In this document: piece after piece, positions 38,775 to 50,571 of the stretch
How positions within the stretch are numbered: position 1 is the first letter of the stretch
Layout of the letters: each line of letters begins with the position of its first letter
Assembly (NCBI RefSeq): GCF_025602895.1
Contig: NW_026516215.1
Location: 372,001 to 436,000 of the forward strand
Reading direction: 5' to 3'
Source of the DNA: Polychytrium aggregatum
Lineage: Eukaryota > Chytridiomycota > Chytridiomycetes > Polychytriales
Length of the DNA: 64,000 nt
The notes under the pieces: model-generated
Seen by the model: only the letters and a program-made list of their open reading frames with translations
What the model was told of the DNA's origin: nothing
Database searches by the model: none
Position numbers and translations under genes: made by a program

Positions 38775-39480
38775 CCGGAACTCTTCATGTTGGTTCTTGC
38801 CTTTGCTGGGACATCGGCTTTTTTATACCGCGGGAACCCATCCAGATGCTGTGAGGCAGCAATTGGATATTTCTCGCTTATGTACGCTACCTGGTCCTCA
38901 CAGAATTTGAGAACTTTTTCCAATCATCACATTTTCTCGGGTGTGTTATCCCATAGCTCTCCTTGATGCAAAATTATCATAGCTCTTCAATGTTTTGTCC
39001 CATTGGCTTCCCATTTCTGCACCCAGTTCCTGTTACTGTTGGCCGATACCCGCTGCCTTTATGACAGCCAGAAGCAACATTGGTTCCCTCCCAGGCCATC
39101 TTGATCATTCCATTTCGAACCGCCTCTGCTCCAGCCTCACATCACCTCCTGGCCCTCGGTTCCCATTCGTGCCTGTGTTTGCACTTCATTTGTCGTCTAT
39201 TCCTGATGGCCTGTCGCCATGTTCTCGTCATACCCTCCCTTCGTGTCGAAAACCAACTCACGAAGATGTCTACTCATAATAGAGCGGTATGGAATTGAAA
39301 GAGGTTTCTTTGCGACGGAGATTCATTTATCAGATATTTGGCACAAGTTCTTGAGGAAGTTTAGCAGCTCTTCCTTGTCACTCCCCATGTCTCCAACCCT
39401 GATACAACGATATCTTGACCCTGAAGTGTCATAAGAGCATACGGATATATCTTATCATCTTGCTCGATCATCGTTCATGG
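38775..39480. other. Region between element G and HRQ1, with an interrupted minus-strand frame
   Basis: The minus strand from 38923 reads about 50 residues (V-L-K-F-C-E-D-Q-V-A-Y-I...A-R-T-N-M-K-S-S-G) into the CCGGA copy at 38779, and would continue at 27735. It may be the last exon of a gene cut by G. Upstream the frame has stops, so exons or splicing are not resolved. I do not recognise the protein; it could be a late HRQ1 exon or a separate gene. No other confident gene. Confidence 0.45.
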
Positions 39481-42400
39481 TAGTATTGCCAATTATATCC
39501 ATGTATCGCATATATCGCAGCACTTACATTCGTGTCGCATCATATGCGAGCTCCATGTTCCCACATGGTTTCTTGCCCATCGAACCGCAGACCCTAATTC
39601 TTGGAATAGAAGCCTCGATCCACCCGAAATTGCCCTGGTGTCGTAAATGCACAAATATCTGTAATTTTTACTGATGGTCAGTGCATCTGATATTCTCCTC
39701 CTGTCATCGACATCTCTCTCCAATACTCTCAATGCTGCCACGCTCATTATCGGCTGCATTTTCAACTAACCTCTCGGCACCTCCAGTAATCTGTTTGCAT
39801 GAAACTTGAACACTGCCTGGCGACGCAAGTATGATGATTTGTGCGTACTGAGCTAGTAGATGACCGCCAACATGCATGACACGATGCAAAATGCTAACGT
39901 GATCACCAATGCTGATATCTTCTAAGTTGTGATCTGTGGCCCGTTGCTATATCAATTTTTGCGTACGCTCCTTTTGCGAAGCTACTGTTTCCCAAAACTT
40001 ACATTCTATCCATATGCCCATGACAACGTGATCCACCGGTTCATGGAGATCGTCCACATCTTCAATTGGACTTGCTGTTCTTGGGTTCATTCGAGTATAT
40101 CCCAATATCTGATGTGACACTTTGATGTTCAGAGTGGAGATTCCCGAATTGTTGTCGCGGCATTAGTTGTATCCAGTGATGGCATCAAGCCGCTGTCGCT
40201 GTGATTTACGATCTTTTCACTCCTCACTGTCAAGAATAGCCTTGGTGAAGCTGATGCGAGGCCCACCTCGTATTCTCCCGTAGTGAATCGTTACTTTTCC
40301 TCGCAAGAAGGCTGTCGGGCTGTAAGGCATAGACTTGCTCATAATTGATTCAAGTGGTAGAACCGTGGTCGAGCTTACGGCCTTCGTTGTGTAGGTTGCT
40401 GTGGTCGGTGTTGCCAAGGCGCACTTCTTGGTCCAGCACATATGCTTGATCACATAAGTGTCACCCCTGTGCATGAATATCGCTCCTAAAACACACCCGA
40501 TGAATTCTGAGTCACTTTCAAGCTACACTCAGAAACCCCCCCCCTACTGAGCAACGCGGGGGTGGGGAGCAGAGTTAGCATTAACTCTTACCCCGATAAA
40601 TGGTGTTGAGAGCGCGGTCCACTTCAACGTCTTCGATATCCGTATTTGTGACTATGTCGACCACCCTGACAACGTCCGCTTGGCTTCCGCGGATTTGGAC
40701 ATGCTGCGACGGTGATCCGCTGAATCTTATGTCGGGAAAGAAAATCTGAAAGAAACGTGGGCTTCAGATCGGCGTCCCCCTAATGGAGTCGTGAATCCTC
40801 AGGACTCGATCAAAAAAGCGCTCAGCACATGGGAGTAGTCCTGCGATCATGAGTTGGATACAGCCCTACATTGTTCTGCGGGTCGAAAAAGAGATTCGCT
40901 TGCATCACTTCGCCTGCCGATTCGCCAAAGTATTTCGCATCTCGCTCAATATTCAGCGGTATCTCTGCGGCGGCACAATGAAGGTGCTGCTCCAGATACC
41001 ACTTGTTGTCGGTACACAACAGTGCAGCGCTATAGCTGCTATCGACAAGCGAGTCGGGATTGTTCAGGTAGAATTCGTCGATCGGAGAGCCCGGGATTGC
41101 TATCTGCGGTGACCGATGTTGCAGCATGATTAGCAACTTGTGTTCACAAACATATGATTACAATCTCTGGTTGGGTGGCCGCTATTTCCCTTCCTGGAAG
41201 TGCTCGAGTCGTTACCACCGACCCTCACGCCTTCGCTCTCTTCATGCTTACCAATATCGAGACCGAACTGAGACTCCGTCGGCCAGCACGTCCGGCTTGC
41301 TGCCGATAGGATGCCAGACTGCTTGGGAAAGATAGATGCAGCACAGCATCTATCCAAGTCAAGGGAAAGGTGAGCAACGCCAGTAAAATTGCTGTTTTTG
41401 TCCGTCGTCATTTTCAACTCTCGATGGCCAGCACAAGTCCCCCCGCATTTAAGCGAATTTCGGAACACGCTGATAACCTCTCTTTGATGGCAGGCTGGTC
41501 GAGAGGTCTCCTTACCCAAGCTTCCGATATCAATCCCAAGCTCTAAGGCACTCGTGGAAATCAAACCTGGAGACCTCAAGTCAAAAGGTTGTCTTCGAGA
41601 CAAACAGCTTACAATCGTCAGTCCACATTGGAGCAGCACTTACCAAGTAACTCGCCCTTAAACATCTTATGTTCGATGGATCGGCGCTCCGACGCACTGT
41701 ATCCTGCCCGATAACAGCTGATTCGCTCAATTAGAGCATCGGGATTGAGATACATCCGTCGTGCTGTCGCCACTATCTCCTTGAACAAAATTTCGCAGTC
41801 CATTCTCGACTACCAAGAAATCGGTTGTTGACAGTACAAACGCCAATGCAGCCAAGAGGAGGTAGAGTTACGGCATGGTAAGCTATAAGCAATGCCAAAT
41901 CAAACTTCTTCTTGCCGACAGTATTAGCCCGCAACAGTCTATCCGATATTAAAGGGGGCGAGGAATTGCATTTTTGTGGCACCTGAGTACCTTAGAAAAG
42001 CAAATGGTGCGGATTCCACGATGCAGAAAACCGATGAATAGTTCCGCGACCTCTTCCACTTGGGTTCGCACGGGAGTCCCATTCGATTTCTCTTTTCGTA
42101 GTCCGGCTTTCCAAATGATGTGTCGCTTCGATCCTGATGGTGCCCCATCTTGATCGACAATTTTTACGGAATCTAGACCTACAAGCGTGGAAAAGTGCTG
42201 ATTTGTAGAGCCGTATCATAAGATCGTCAAGGTCTGGTTTGGACGTGAATCGTCGAGTGCGAGGATTCGGCGAATTGGCTGCGCACCTCCTTTGGATTTG
42301 CAATTGTTGCCGAGCAACAAATAAACTGAACGCCGTGGTTATCGTAGTGCTCACAGATGCGTCGCAGTCGCCTAATAATCATTGCACAATGGGTTCCAAA

Positions 42401-44227
42401 GGCCTCGGTGTAATGATGTAGTTCTGGGTACCGATGGGAAGATCGATTCTGTACTTAGCAACATCACCGTTGGCTCGACATGGCAACGCTATTTCGGTTC
42501 ACAAGTTACCATCAATAACTACATATCGTAGTCGAGATAGGAACCCCCGCCATCCGCTGTGGTGCGGAAGTATGCTGTAATGAAGTGTATCCGGATTCGT
42601 AAAGATAACTTGGCAGTTGTCGCGAATTGAACGGCGGACATCTCTTGGAGTGTCGCCATCAAAGTCGGAGATGATTCCCTCAGATACAGTGGTGCATTGA
42701 CTCAGGAGGTTGCCAAACGACTGCTTTTGATCTTGAGCAAGAGCCTTGGGTCGCGAAATGAGCTTACCATAAGCATTATTGACCAAATCTGATTTCCCAG
42801 TTTCAAAGCGTCGCGGCAGTCACCATACCTTTGTTGGAAAGATATATATTGTAGTGGCGCCGCCAGCGCCATCTTCCAGAGAACGTAAAACTGGCAGTTG
42901 ATAAATCAAGGATTTGCCGCTGCGATTCGAAATGACGGATTAGTTAGAGTTCATCACAGACACTCACCATCCCAGCGCCCACATATGAAGGGGCGTCATT
43001 CACCTGGACGTTGGTGTTGTGACGACGACATGGTGCCCCTGCGAAATGTGATTCAGGGCGTCCGTCTGGTGTCGGTAGAGCTTCTTGATGCCATAATGCC
43101 TCTCCAGACCATCACGAATGCCTGCTGGCAGCGGCTCGTCGAGGAAACCTAGGACATCACGACATCGACGTCAGGAGGACAGGCCAGAAGGATAAGGGGC
43201 CCATATCGTCAAGGTCGCAAGAGCAGTGCAGTTTCGTCCTCAAGTCTCTCTCTGGAATGGCCACCCATGAGTACTGTCGGTTGCCATCTCGGATTCGGTG
43301 TGGCCTTCTTCATACCAAATGACGCCTCTCGTCCTGGCGTCTCCACCTCGGCCACGATTTGGCCATGATAAAAGCGCTCTTGTTTGATGGCATCGATAGC
43401 CTCATCGGTTGCAGCCAAGCGAGGCTTCTTTGCGATGGGTTCATACTGACTGGGAGAGCCGCTTCGAATGGCTCCTCCAAAGGTTTTCGGCTCCTCCGGG
43501 AGTACTTGGAGAGCAGTTCGCCAGAGTTTTTCCAAGGGATCTTCACCCTGCCGGCATATCCAGCAGACGCAGCCCAAACCATTAGACTATTGGATCAACT
43601 GCATTGATAGCGACGGTGGATTGCGGATCAAGGAGTCGATCGGAGTCGGCAAAGCGCGATCTTTGGTCGTACCTGCTGCAGAGCGAGCTTGTGAAAATCC
43701 CGCAGTGATGCTCTGAATGTCATGTTTCTCGCCTCGATGATCTTGGAGAGCTCGCACACTTGCGTTTTTTTGGCAGGGTCAATGTCGACAAACTCCAGTA
43801 TCAACTGTGGATCGGATCGAGAAGCGTCAGGCGAGGCGATGGACTTGAGATCTTCATAGAGTTTATCGTCATAGTCGATCTTGTGGCCGTGACCGAGCCG
43901 TAACATTGACGGACATAGGACCGCAACGGCTGCAACATCTTGCTCAGATATACGATCGCCAAAGAGGCCCTCGACTGAAGGTTGAACACTGCTAAAGGCG
44001 ATCGCAGAGTGTCGCTTCGAAAGCACAAATGTACAGACGGTGTTGAAGCTTCGAAAAAACCTCTCGAGACGGAGAAACTCGGCCCCGAGATCGAGCGGCT
44101 CATCTGTTGCCGCCTGTTTGTCTGTGGATCCAGCAACCTGAGGTTTCGGAGCGCGGCCGGCTGGTTTTCGGGCAGCAGACCGCTTCTTCAACGAAATAGT
44201 AGCAGGCCGAGTCGTCGGATCGGCCAT
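39480..44227 (-). CDS. HRQ1: HRQ1-type RecQ4-family DNA helicase (multi-exon; 3' end uncertain)
   Basis: Starts at ATG 44227 (M-A-D-P-T-T-R-P). The N-terminal region has F-N-T-V-C-T-F (about 44086). Helicase blocks in order: I-K-Q-E-R-F-Y-H-G-Q-I-V (about 43372); K-A-L-A-Q-D-Q and F-D-G-D-T-P-R-D-V-R-R-S-I-R with T-N-P-D-T-L-H-Y-S-I-L-P-H-H (42750-42560); R-A-G-Y-S-A-S-E-R-R-S-I-E (about 41715-41675); S-A-L-E-L-G-I-D-I-G-S-L (about 41550). Then the C-terminal domain with C-A-A-A-E-I-P-L-N, I-R-G-S, G-A-I-F-M-H-R-G-D-T-Y-V-I-K, and I-Y-D-T-R-A-I-S-G-G-S. One clear intron (GTAAGA...TTTTAG) lies at about 40594-40490. Hrq1 is a 3'-5' helicase in crosslink repair and telomere control. Other exon borders were not all resolved; the last exon is uncertain. 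Confidence 0.82.
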
Positions 44228-44489
44228 TTCACCGGACAGACTCTTCAGCTGTTGTAGATGCACCCCAGAGCCCGCTGATGACGGCCGATGTCAGCAGCAG
44301 CAGTGGATACGTGGGCAACGAGGCCGTGCCTGGCGCCGCTGGCTGGCTGAGATTCTCCGGATGCGGAGTCGGCGAGGCGGAGGAGCGACCGCGTGATCAC
44401 AGGGTTTGATTGCCCAAGATCGCAGATCCAGACACATTTTGCCCGCCTCCCCCATCGCTGCCGTCTCCGGGCACAGTCGAGAGCAAACC
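44228..44489. promoter_or_regulatory. Shared divergent promoter region HRQ1 / mitochondrial protein
   Basis: 262 bp between the two start codons, GC-rich with CTG/CAG runs (CAGCAGCAGCAG at about 44292-44303). No TATA box seen. The head-to-head layout implies a bidirectional promoter; this is inference. Confidence 0.4.
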
Positions 44490-45644
44490 ATGCGAAATAT
44501 GCACCAGATTCACCCTCGGCTCTGCCCTGCGGCTCAACAGGCCTTCCGTCCTCTCAGACGGAGCCTCAGCACTCAGGCGTATCCGCGACCGCTGTATCTG
44601 ATTGAGACGAATGACAAGCTCTATGGGATATCCATGGTTGACCCCGCGAAGCTTTCCAGAGTCTTGCCAAAGGCCCTTGTTGGGTGGGTACCAAAGGAAA
44701 CTGCACCAGAGCCCTCATCCTTTGCAGGGCCCTCACCACGCAGCTTTTTGGAGAACAAAGAGTTCCAAGGTACAGCCGAATCGTGAGATGGGGCAGCGGC
44801 TTGATCGAGGATGGCGAGTAGGACGGCGAGTAGGATGGCGCGTAGGATGCGACAAAATAAACGTTCGTAGGACTCATCCGTATCGGACGATAAGATGTTC
44901 TTCATTCTACTCTGGAAAAGTACATTCATCTGGATGTTCATACTCAAGGTGGGTTATCTCGGTTGGCACAATCCACAACCCACAAGCCCGCTCGTATCGA
45001 TACTTGGCGATCAAGAGTCGTTCGGCGTTGACTGCGGTCGCCCGCTGATCGAAGACTCCTCCCATGCTGCAGATTTAGCAAGGCATCAAAATATTGGCCA
45101 CCTGAATATCAACGATCAACGAGTGTTCTCGCCATGGGGACGAGTCAGGTAGGACCTTAACTTGGCATCGCTCAGGACGAATCTGGGCATCAGCGGCGGA
45201 GCAAACGCAAAGTTCGCGTCACAGACAGCCCTCGCAGGTGGAATTAGCGCGATCGATTGATCGATCTGCTGACACGCTGTCGGTTATTTAGCGACCCTGA
45301 AGATATTTTCGGGACTGTGCTGTTGGACCAAGGTGAGCGAAGGCAACGCGATCCTCTATCATTGCCGGCCAGAAGAAACCCCATGTGCTGATCTTGCTCG
45401 AGTCTATCAATCCTAGGTCGAATCGTGCCCGGCTCCTATCAACGGTAAGCCATGGTGATGAATCATGTGCCGCCCAAAATGATGGTAGAGCTCCGTGTGC
45501 GACTACGGCCCCTTCTAACGACGCCGATCTTCTCGCCAATCGAACAGTACCGGGTCTCATCGGGTCGTTTCTCGCGAAGGATTGTTCCAGCTATCGGACT
45601 ATATGTACGAGCAGCTCCTTGGGGAGATACGCCTCTTGCGATGA
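44490..45644 (+). CDS. Conserved mitochondrial protein of unknown function (6 exons)
   Basis: My model: exons 44490-44769, 44895-44948, 45073-45148, 45292-45332, 45417-45444, 45548-45644, giving 191 residues. All introns are GT-AG and all phases agree. The N-terminus (M-R-N-M-H-Q-I-H-P-R-L-C-P) is Arg/Ala/Ser-rich and looks like a mitochondrial presequence, with a likely cut near R-R-S-L-S-T-Q-A. The core has Y-L-I-E-T-N-D-K-L-Y-G-I, G-R-V-S-D-P-E-D-I-F-G-T-V and R-V-V-S-R-E-G-L-F-Q-L. I recall similar D-P-E-D-I-x-G and G-L-F-Q-L-S motifs in unnamed fungal proteins but cannot give a function. No membrane segment. Confidence 0.8.
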
Positions 45645-46330
45645 AATTGGCGCAGTCCAATATCAGAATCAAAGTGGCCGCCGTGATTGAGCATCGCTCA
45701 TCAATAACTGTCCATTGCCCACCGCCGTTGCTCTCGGCAGTCCATGGGCAATACATCGTGTGCGATGGAGGAACCCGCAGCACCCATTCAACCCATGAAA
45801 AGACCACTCCGTTGTTGTGGGACGAGATTACATTCCAGAAATCATAGGTGACATTCGGATCACATTGGTTGCTGTATTGACGGATGACTTGCCGGGACAC
45901 ACCGTCATCTCTGCCGAGCGCGAGGCTGTGGTGTCTTGGGTACAACCGTCGAGCTCACTCTCCGCGATTTGGAGCCCAAGCTTGACATTTCCTTGCGTAG
46001 GCCCGACTGAGTCGAAGGGCTTGCTTGGTGGATAGCAGCATGTTCGCCCGCCTGACTTACGAATGCGTGTGGCTTGGAGGATGGCAGGGTTCCTCGGAAA
46101 GCAATCTCGTACCTCCCTGTCAACTCTAGCATGGCCATCGACAGCGATCGGCGGTCAACGAGGTTGCCAGGAGGCTGCTTCTCTGCCAAGGCAGAGAGGT
46201 TCTTCTGGAGCGATGAGACTGACAAACATTCAAGAATAGACGTCAATATTAGTCACGAGAGCGTCGGAAACGAAAGCAATAACGGGCCGTGGGCAACAAC
46301 AGAAGCCGCAGAAGCTCCAAATCCCGCAGA
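45645..46330 (-). other. Possible minus-strand gene fragments, unassigned
   Basis: The minus strand from 46246 reads about 60 residues including S-M-A-M-L-E-L-T-G-R-Y-E-I-A-F-R-G-T-L-P, followed by a good donor (GTAAGTCAGG, about 46054) and an acceptor CAG (about 46010). A second long minus frame covers 45945-45463 but overlaps the mitochondrial gene. I do not recognise either and cannot build a complete model. Confidence 0.35.
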
Positions 46331-46358
46331 AAACAGTGGTTAGAGCGGCAGCCCTATT

Positions 46359-46645
46359 CCTATCACTATCACTACCATCACTATCCCTATCCCTATCCCT
46401 ATCCCTATCCCTATCCCTATCCCTATCCCTATCCCTATCCCTATCCCTATCCCTATCCCTATCCCTATCCCTATCCCTATCCCTATCCCTATCCCTATCC
46501 CTATCCCTATCCCTATCCCTATCCCTATCCCTATCCCTATCCCTATCCCTATCCCTATCCCTATCCCTATCCCTATCCCTATCCCTATCCCTATCCCTAT
46601 CCCTATCCCTACCCCTATCCCTACCCCTATCACTATCACTATCAC
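46359..46645. repeat. (CCCTAT)n microsatellite
   Basis: About 38 nearly perfect CCCTAT units (46381-46610) bordered on both sides by CTATCA and CTACCC variants. In minus sense it is (ATAGGG)n, one base from the fungal telomere unit TTAGGG. It lies 3' of the bromodomain gene. Long open frames across it (Arg-Asp, Gly-Ile, Ser-Leu, Tyr-Pro repeats) are products of the repeat. Confidence 0.95.
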
Positions 46646-46695
46646 TTCGCCAGAACATAGTCCCGCTGGTCAGCTACCAGCTGAACCTCGATGGC

Positions 46696-48715
46696 TTAGC
46701 TACAGGCCGACTTACTTTGATCAATCTCATCGTCACTGTACACAACCGGCAGTGCCATTCCGAATTTGGGCTCCAAAACTTCGATGAGTTTGAGAATTTG
46801 GTGCTGAGTCTCAGCCAAGCCAGTATCAACGGGGTCGATTTCCATGGACGCCACTGGATCAGTTGATTCTTCCAGAATACGAACAAGGGCTGACGAAATG
46901 TCAAAATCCGGAGCGGCTTCTTCAGATAGGGCATCGTGTATCATTTGGTGCTCGTCCAAGCCGAGAACTGGAGCTTGTTCGGCGTCGGCTCCCCCGTTCG
47001 AGTCAATGTCGCCCGCGAAAACTGGTAGCGCGAGATTCAACGAGGCGCTTGGAGAGGCAAGGTCGTTGAGGACCAACGAGGATTCGGTTTGAGAGACAAA
47101 GGCACCTGTTGCGTCGGCGTCGGGCTTGAAAGACAGAAACGCTCCTGGCGCAAGAAACTCCACTGCCGAACCGAGAAGCAACATTCGGATATGAACGGAT
47201 GGATGAGCAATCTGCCCGCATATTGGCGGCAGGGCTGTCGGCGCTGCTTGGCCGAGCGCCCCCCCCCAACGTCTCCGCCATACGACATGCACATCAGAGT
47301 TCTATCCTGCGCACCTATCTCATGGCTCTTTCGCCGTCGGCGAGTCTGATTCTTGGTTGGCGCCACATGCTCGGGGGATGACACAAATTCGAGCTGGGGG
47401 ACGGTTTTGCAAGGGAGCTGGAACGAGACTTGAACAAGCTGGGCCTCGCTATCTGAGATCGACCGAGCATTGCAGCATACGTCATCACCAAATGGCAATC
47501 GGGGGGCTGAAAGCGTGAGCCACAAGCAATCCTGTTCAAGGCAGTAGCGCCTCCCAAAACCAAACAGTGCATCAGACTGACCTAATATTGCTTTATCTTG
47601 TGCAACTAGGGGTCTGATCGGCCCGCTAGAAAAGTAGTATGAGCCATCTGGGCCCTGTTTCATCAGAGCTACTTTCTGGTTCTGGCACAACCGATCTGGC
47701 AGAGCGCGGAGATACGGGCACCGGTTAGCATCAAAAGAGTAGCAACTGTGCTCGCACCGACCCGGCTCCCGAACCAACCTTGAGGATCCAGCTGGATAAG
47801 ATGGCAGAAAAGTATAAGCAGGTGAATAGGACATTGATTTAGCTACAGGGTGTGATTGCTGCCGCCGAGAAGCAGCAGCCCCTCTCCTGTGTCGACCAAA
47901 AGGGAAGCACACGATACGATGGAAAAGCCACAGGCAAGGCGAAATCCATGCGGTTCGTTGGATCGACATGCTGGCACGATGATAACCACCTGGCTAAAGA
48001 TCGCTCGCGGACCAAATACTGGAGATCGGGTCGATGGGTTTGCGCACTTGGTGCCCGAGTCCGAGGGAAGGTTTTGGTGGAGACTGCGGACCAGTCGGAT
48101 GCCCGCTCGATACAACCGATGAGCGGTGTCAAAGACCTCTCCACCATACGGATAGAGGGCCATGATGTTGCTCATCGATATTTCAAAGTCATGCTTGGTT
48201 GGATCGGTAACAGAACAGATCGATATCGAAAGGAAAATGCAGAGATTCCCGCGTCGAGTTGAATCAGAGCTGTCACGCACATGGCCAGTCGATCTCATCC
48301 TCAATATCCAAGGACCATCATTACCTCGAAATGATCGAGAGACAGATAGGCACCTGCCGTGACCTTTTCGCGCATCTTTGAAAAGTCGACGTGGTCAGGC
48401 GCGGCGCCGGGATCGGGGTGGGTCTGATCAAAGAGCTCGAGCTCATCTTCGCTGGCATCGTCATGGCAGCCAAGAGAAGCGAAGCAATTAGACAGCCGCC
48501 CAAGTGGAGCACAGATCTAGAGACCACCACCCGGCAAGGTCGGCTGGCGCTCTGCAGCTGCGTGTATGCCTGTTGGCGAGCTGCTGCCGGCTGTCGAGCA
48601 CCAATGCTGCACCAGCTCCGATGCCAAAGCGAATATCAATGCTACCGACCCAGCGAGAACGAAGAGAATATCTTGGAGGACACTCTGGAGCGGCATAATT
48701 TCCATGGCTAAGGGC
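46696..48715 (-). CDS. Bromodomain protein, BRPF/BRD-like (multi-exon, model incomplete)
   Basis: ATG at 48715 (M-E-I-M-P-L-Q-S-V-L-Q-D-I-L). An exon after acceptor TCTCTAG (about 48513) reads into D-F-S-K-M-R-E-K-V-T-A-G-A-Y-L-S-L-D-H-F-E, with donor GTAATG at about 48330. The next exon reads D-F-E-I-S-M-S-N-I-M-A-L-Y-P...F-D-T-A-H-R-L-Y-R-A-G-I. Together these give the helix B to C part of a bromodomain (acetyl-lysine reader), closest in my memory to the BRPF1 type. Downstream is a Cys-rich stretch (C-E-H-S-C-Y-S-F-D-A-N-R-C-P-Y, about 47745) and an acidic C-terminal exon ending at 46696. The usual Y/N pocket residue appears as Y-P, so acetyl-lysine binding is not certain. Confidence 0.6.
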
Positions 48716-49139
48716 GAGGCGAACGAGGGACGTGAGGGTTCGGCAGTGCCGATCTTGGGCAAGCGGGAGGTTGGCCGATCAGATCAAGGTCATCATGGCT
48801 TCTGGGTGGTCAGCCGCGCTCTCGCATGCTCTCGTCATGTTCTCGGTTGGTCTCGCCGTGCTCTCGCCTGGCCTCGCTCTCGGGCTTTCTCCTCTGGGCG
48901 ATCTCAACGTTCACAGCCAGTTCGTGCTAGTGTCGTCAGGGGAACGGCGCAGGTCGATCCGCCCAGGACAACACACCACCGCCAGCAATCAGTCTGCCGG
49001 GATATCGCACACCAACAAGTGGCCAGTCGCTCATATTGTTTGCTGTACAGGTTGTATTGGAGCTGCATCCGCAAAGCCTTTGCTTTGTACAAAAAACAAG
49101 CCTTTTATTGAACTACCCATCTCCGTGCTGCGGAGTCCA
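48716..49139. other. Intergenic, bromodomain gene 5' side / eL19 3' side
   Basis: No supported gene. Plus-strand open frames here (for example from 48732) have no domain and read across eL19 exons. AATAAA for eL19 appears on the minus strand at about 49103-49108 (TTTATT on plus). Confidence 0.5.
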
Positions 49140-50571
49140 TTACTTCTGCTCGACCGGGCCGAGAAGAGCCTCCTTCTTGGCAGCAAGTCTCTCCTGGCGA
49201 CGCTCACGAGCAGCCTTGGACTTGTTGCGGTGAGCCTCAGCCTGGTCGCTGTGTCAAAAACAAAGTATGTGAGCAGCCGGACACAGGGTGTCGCACATAC
49301 AGTTTGTAAAGGTCGCTCAAACACAGAGGTGATGACGTACGCGAGGAGCTTGGCACGAGCCTTCTCAGCCTTGGCCTTGTGGATGTACTCCATGAGGACA
49401 CGCTTGTTCTTGAAGACGTTACCCTTGGACTTCAGGTAGAGAGAGTGGTAGCTGGGAGCCAACCAAGAACCCAGAGGTTAGCTGCATCAGGAAGAAGCAG
49501 CATGTGCCAGCCAGACAATACAGCAGATGGATCACACATTCAAGCATGGGATCGCCAAGGTATACGTACAGATGCTTGTCGATCTTTCCAGACTCTCGGT
49601 ACTTGCGGAGGAGGCGGCGGAGGACACGCATGCGGCGCATCCAGAGGACGGCAGTGGGCATGCGGGCCTCGGCAGTACCGCGGCGCTTACCGGTGCCGGT
49701 GTGGCGACCGAGACGCTTGGCAGCAAGCTTCTCACGGACACGGAATCGCGAGTGAGAGACCTGAGGCTTCTTGATGATCAGGCCATCCTTAGCCAACTTG
49801 CGGATGTTCTTGCCTGGTGGCGGAAAACGGGATCAGGGAATGTTGCCCACACTGTTGACAAGAAGCAATCGGAAGGAGATCTGCCCCGGTGCACGGATCC
49901 TCAAAACACTTACGGGAGTTGGCATTGGCGATCTCGGTGACCTCGTTGGGGTCGAGCCAAATCTTGCGCTTGCCGCACTTGAGGACGGCGGCAGCAAGTC
50001 GCTTCTGAGAACGGAGGTTGACCCTGAAACAGACAAAGTCGAGCCATTAGGCCAAGCGCTCGGGGCCAAGAGACGTCATTTCGGATAGAAGCCTCCGGGA
50101 TCGAGTGTTGGTCCATATGCTCCCTTTTTGAACGTCGTTCCGGTGAATGGTTGATCCTGTTGCGTGCCAATGATCCAATTGCCAGAAGACGCATCCACAA
50201 GCTTTTCGTTCGATCAGGGTCCGTGATGCCCAAAGTTTCCTCGGTGTGTAGTCCATGCCCAACCATGAAACCAGACGAGGCGATGTAGGTCAAGCCCGGC
50301 GGAAACCCTTCCATGGCAGTCACGATGACTTGATTGACAGCGGCAGAGACCCAGCACAGCGTTTCTCGGCCAAAATGCCGAAAACTCCACAGCGGCACCG
50401 AGCGCCGAGCACGATCCGTGTCGATGGTGTTCTGTGATCGGGAGCGGACCGCTTCGCCAGAGCGGTTCCGGGATATTCCCAGCTTGCTGCTCCGTAGGTG
50501 GGTTCGTCACACTTGCCGCCGTTGGGGCTTGGCTCGCCTGTCGTGGGCAATTCACGGGCGCCGACTTACAT
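49140..50571 (-). CDS. RPL19: 60S ribosomal protein eL19
   Basis: Exons in minus order: start codon split (AT at 50571-50570, G at 50033), 50033-49914, 49813-49570, 49451-49341, 49248-49140. All internal introns are GT-AG. The product reads [57 protein letters not shown] and the basic helix [11 protein letters not shown]. This is the full eL19 family pattern. Large-subunit structural protein near the tunnel exit and an intersubunit bridge. The first intron (about 536 bp) after A-T is the least certain part. Confidence 0.93.

Noticed and set aside
45463-45945. 160-codon minus-strand frame
   Set aside because: It overlaps exon 6 of the well-supported mitochondrial gene on the plus strand and shows no domain I know.
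46381-46610. CRISPR-like array
   Set aside because: Units are 6 bp with no spacers; it is a microsatellite in a eukaryotic genome.
46230-46660. Arg-Asp, Tyr-Pro, Ser-Leu and Gly-Ile repeat proteins
   Set aside because: All are frames of the (CCCTAT)n microsatellite; six frames are open only because the unit has no stop codon.
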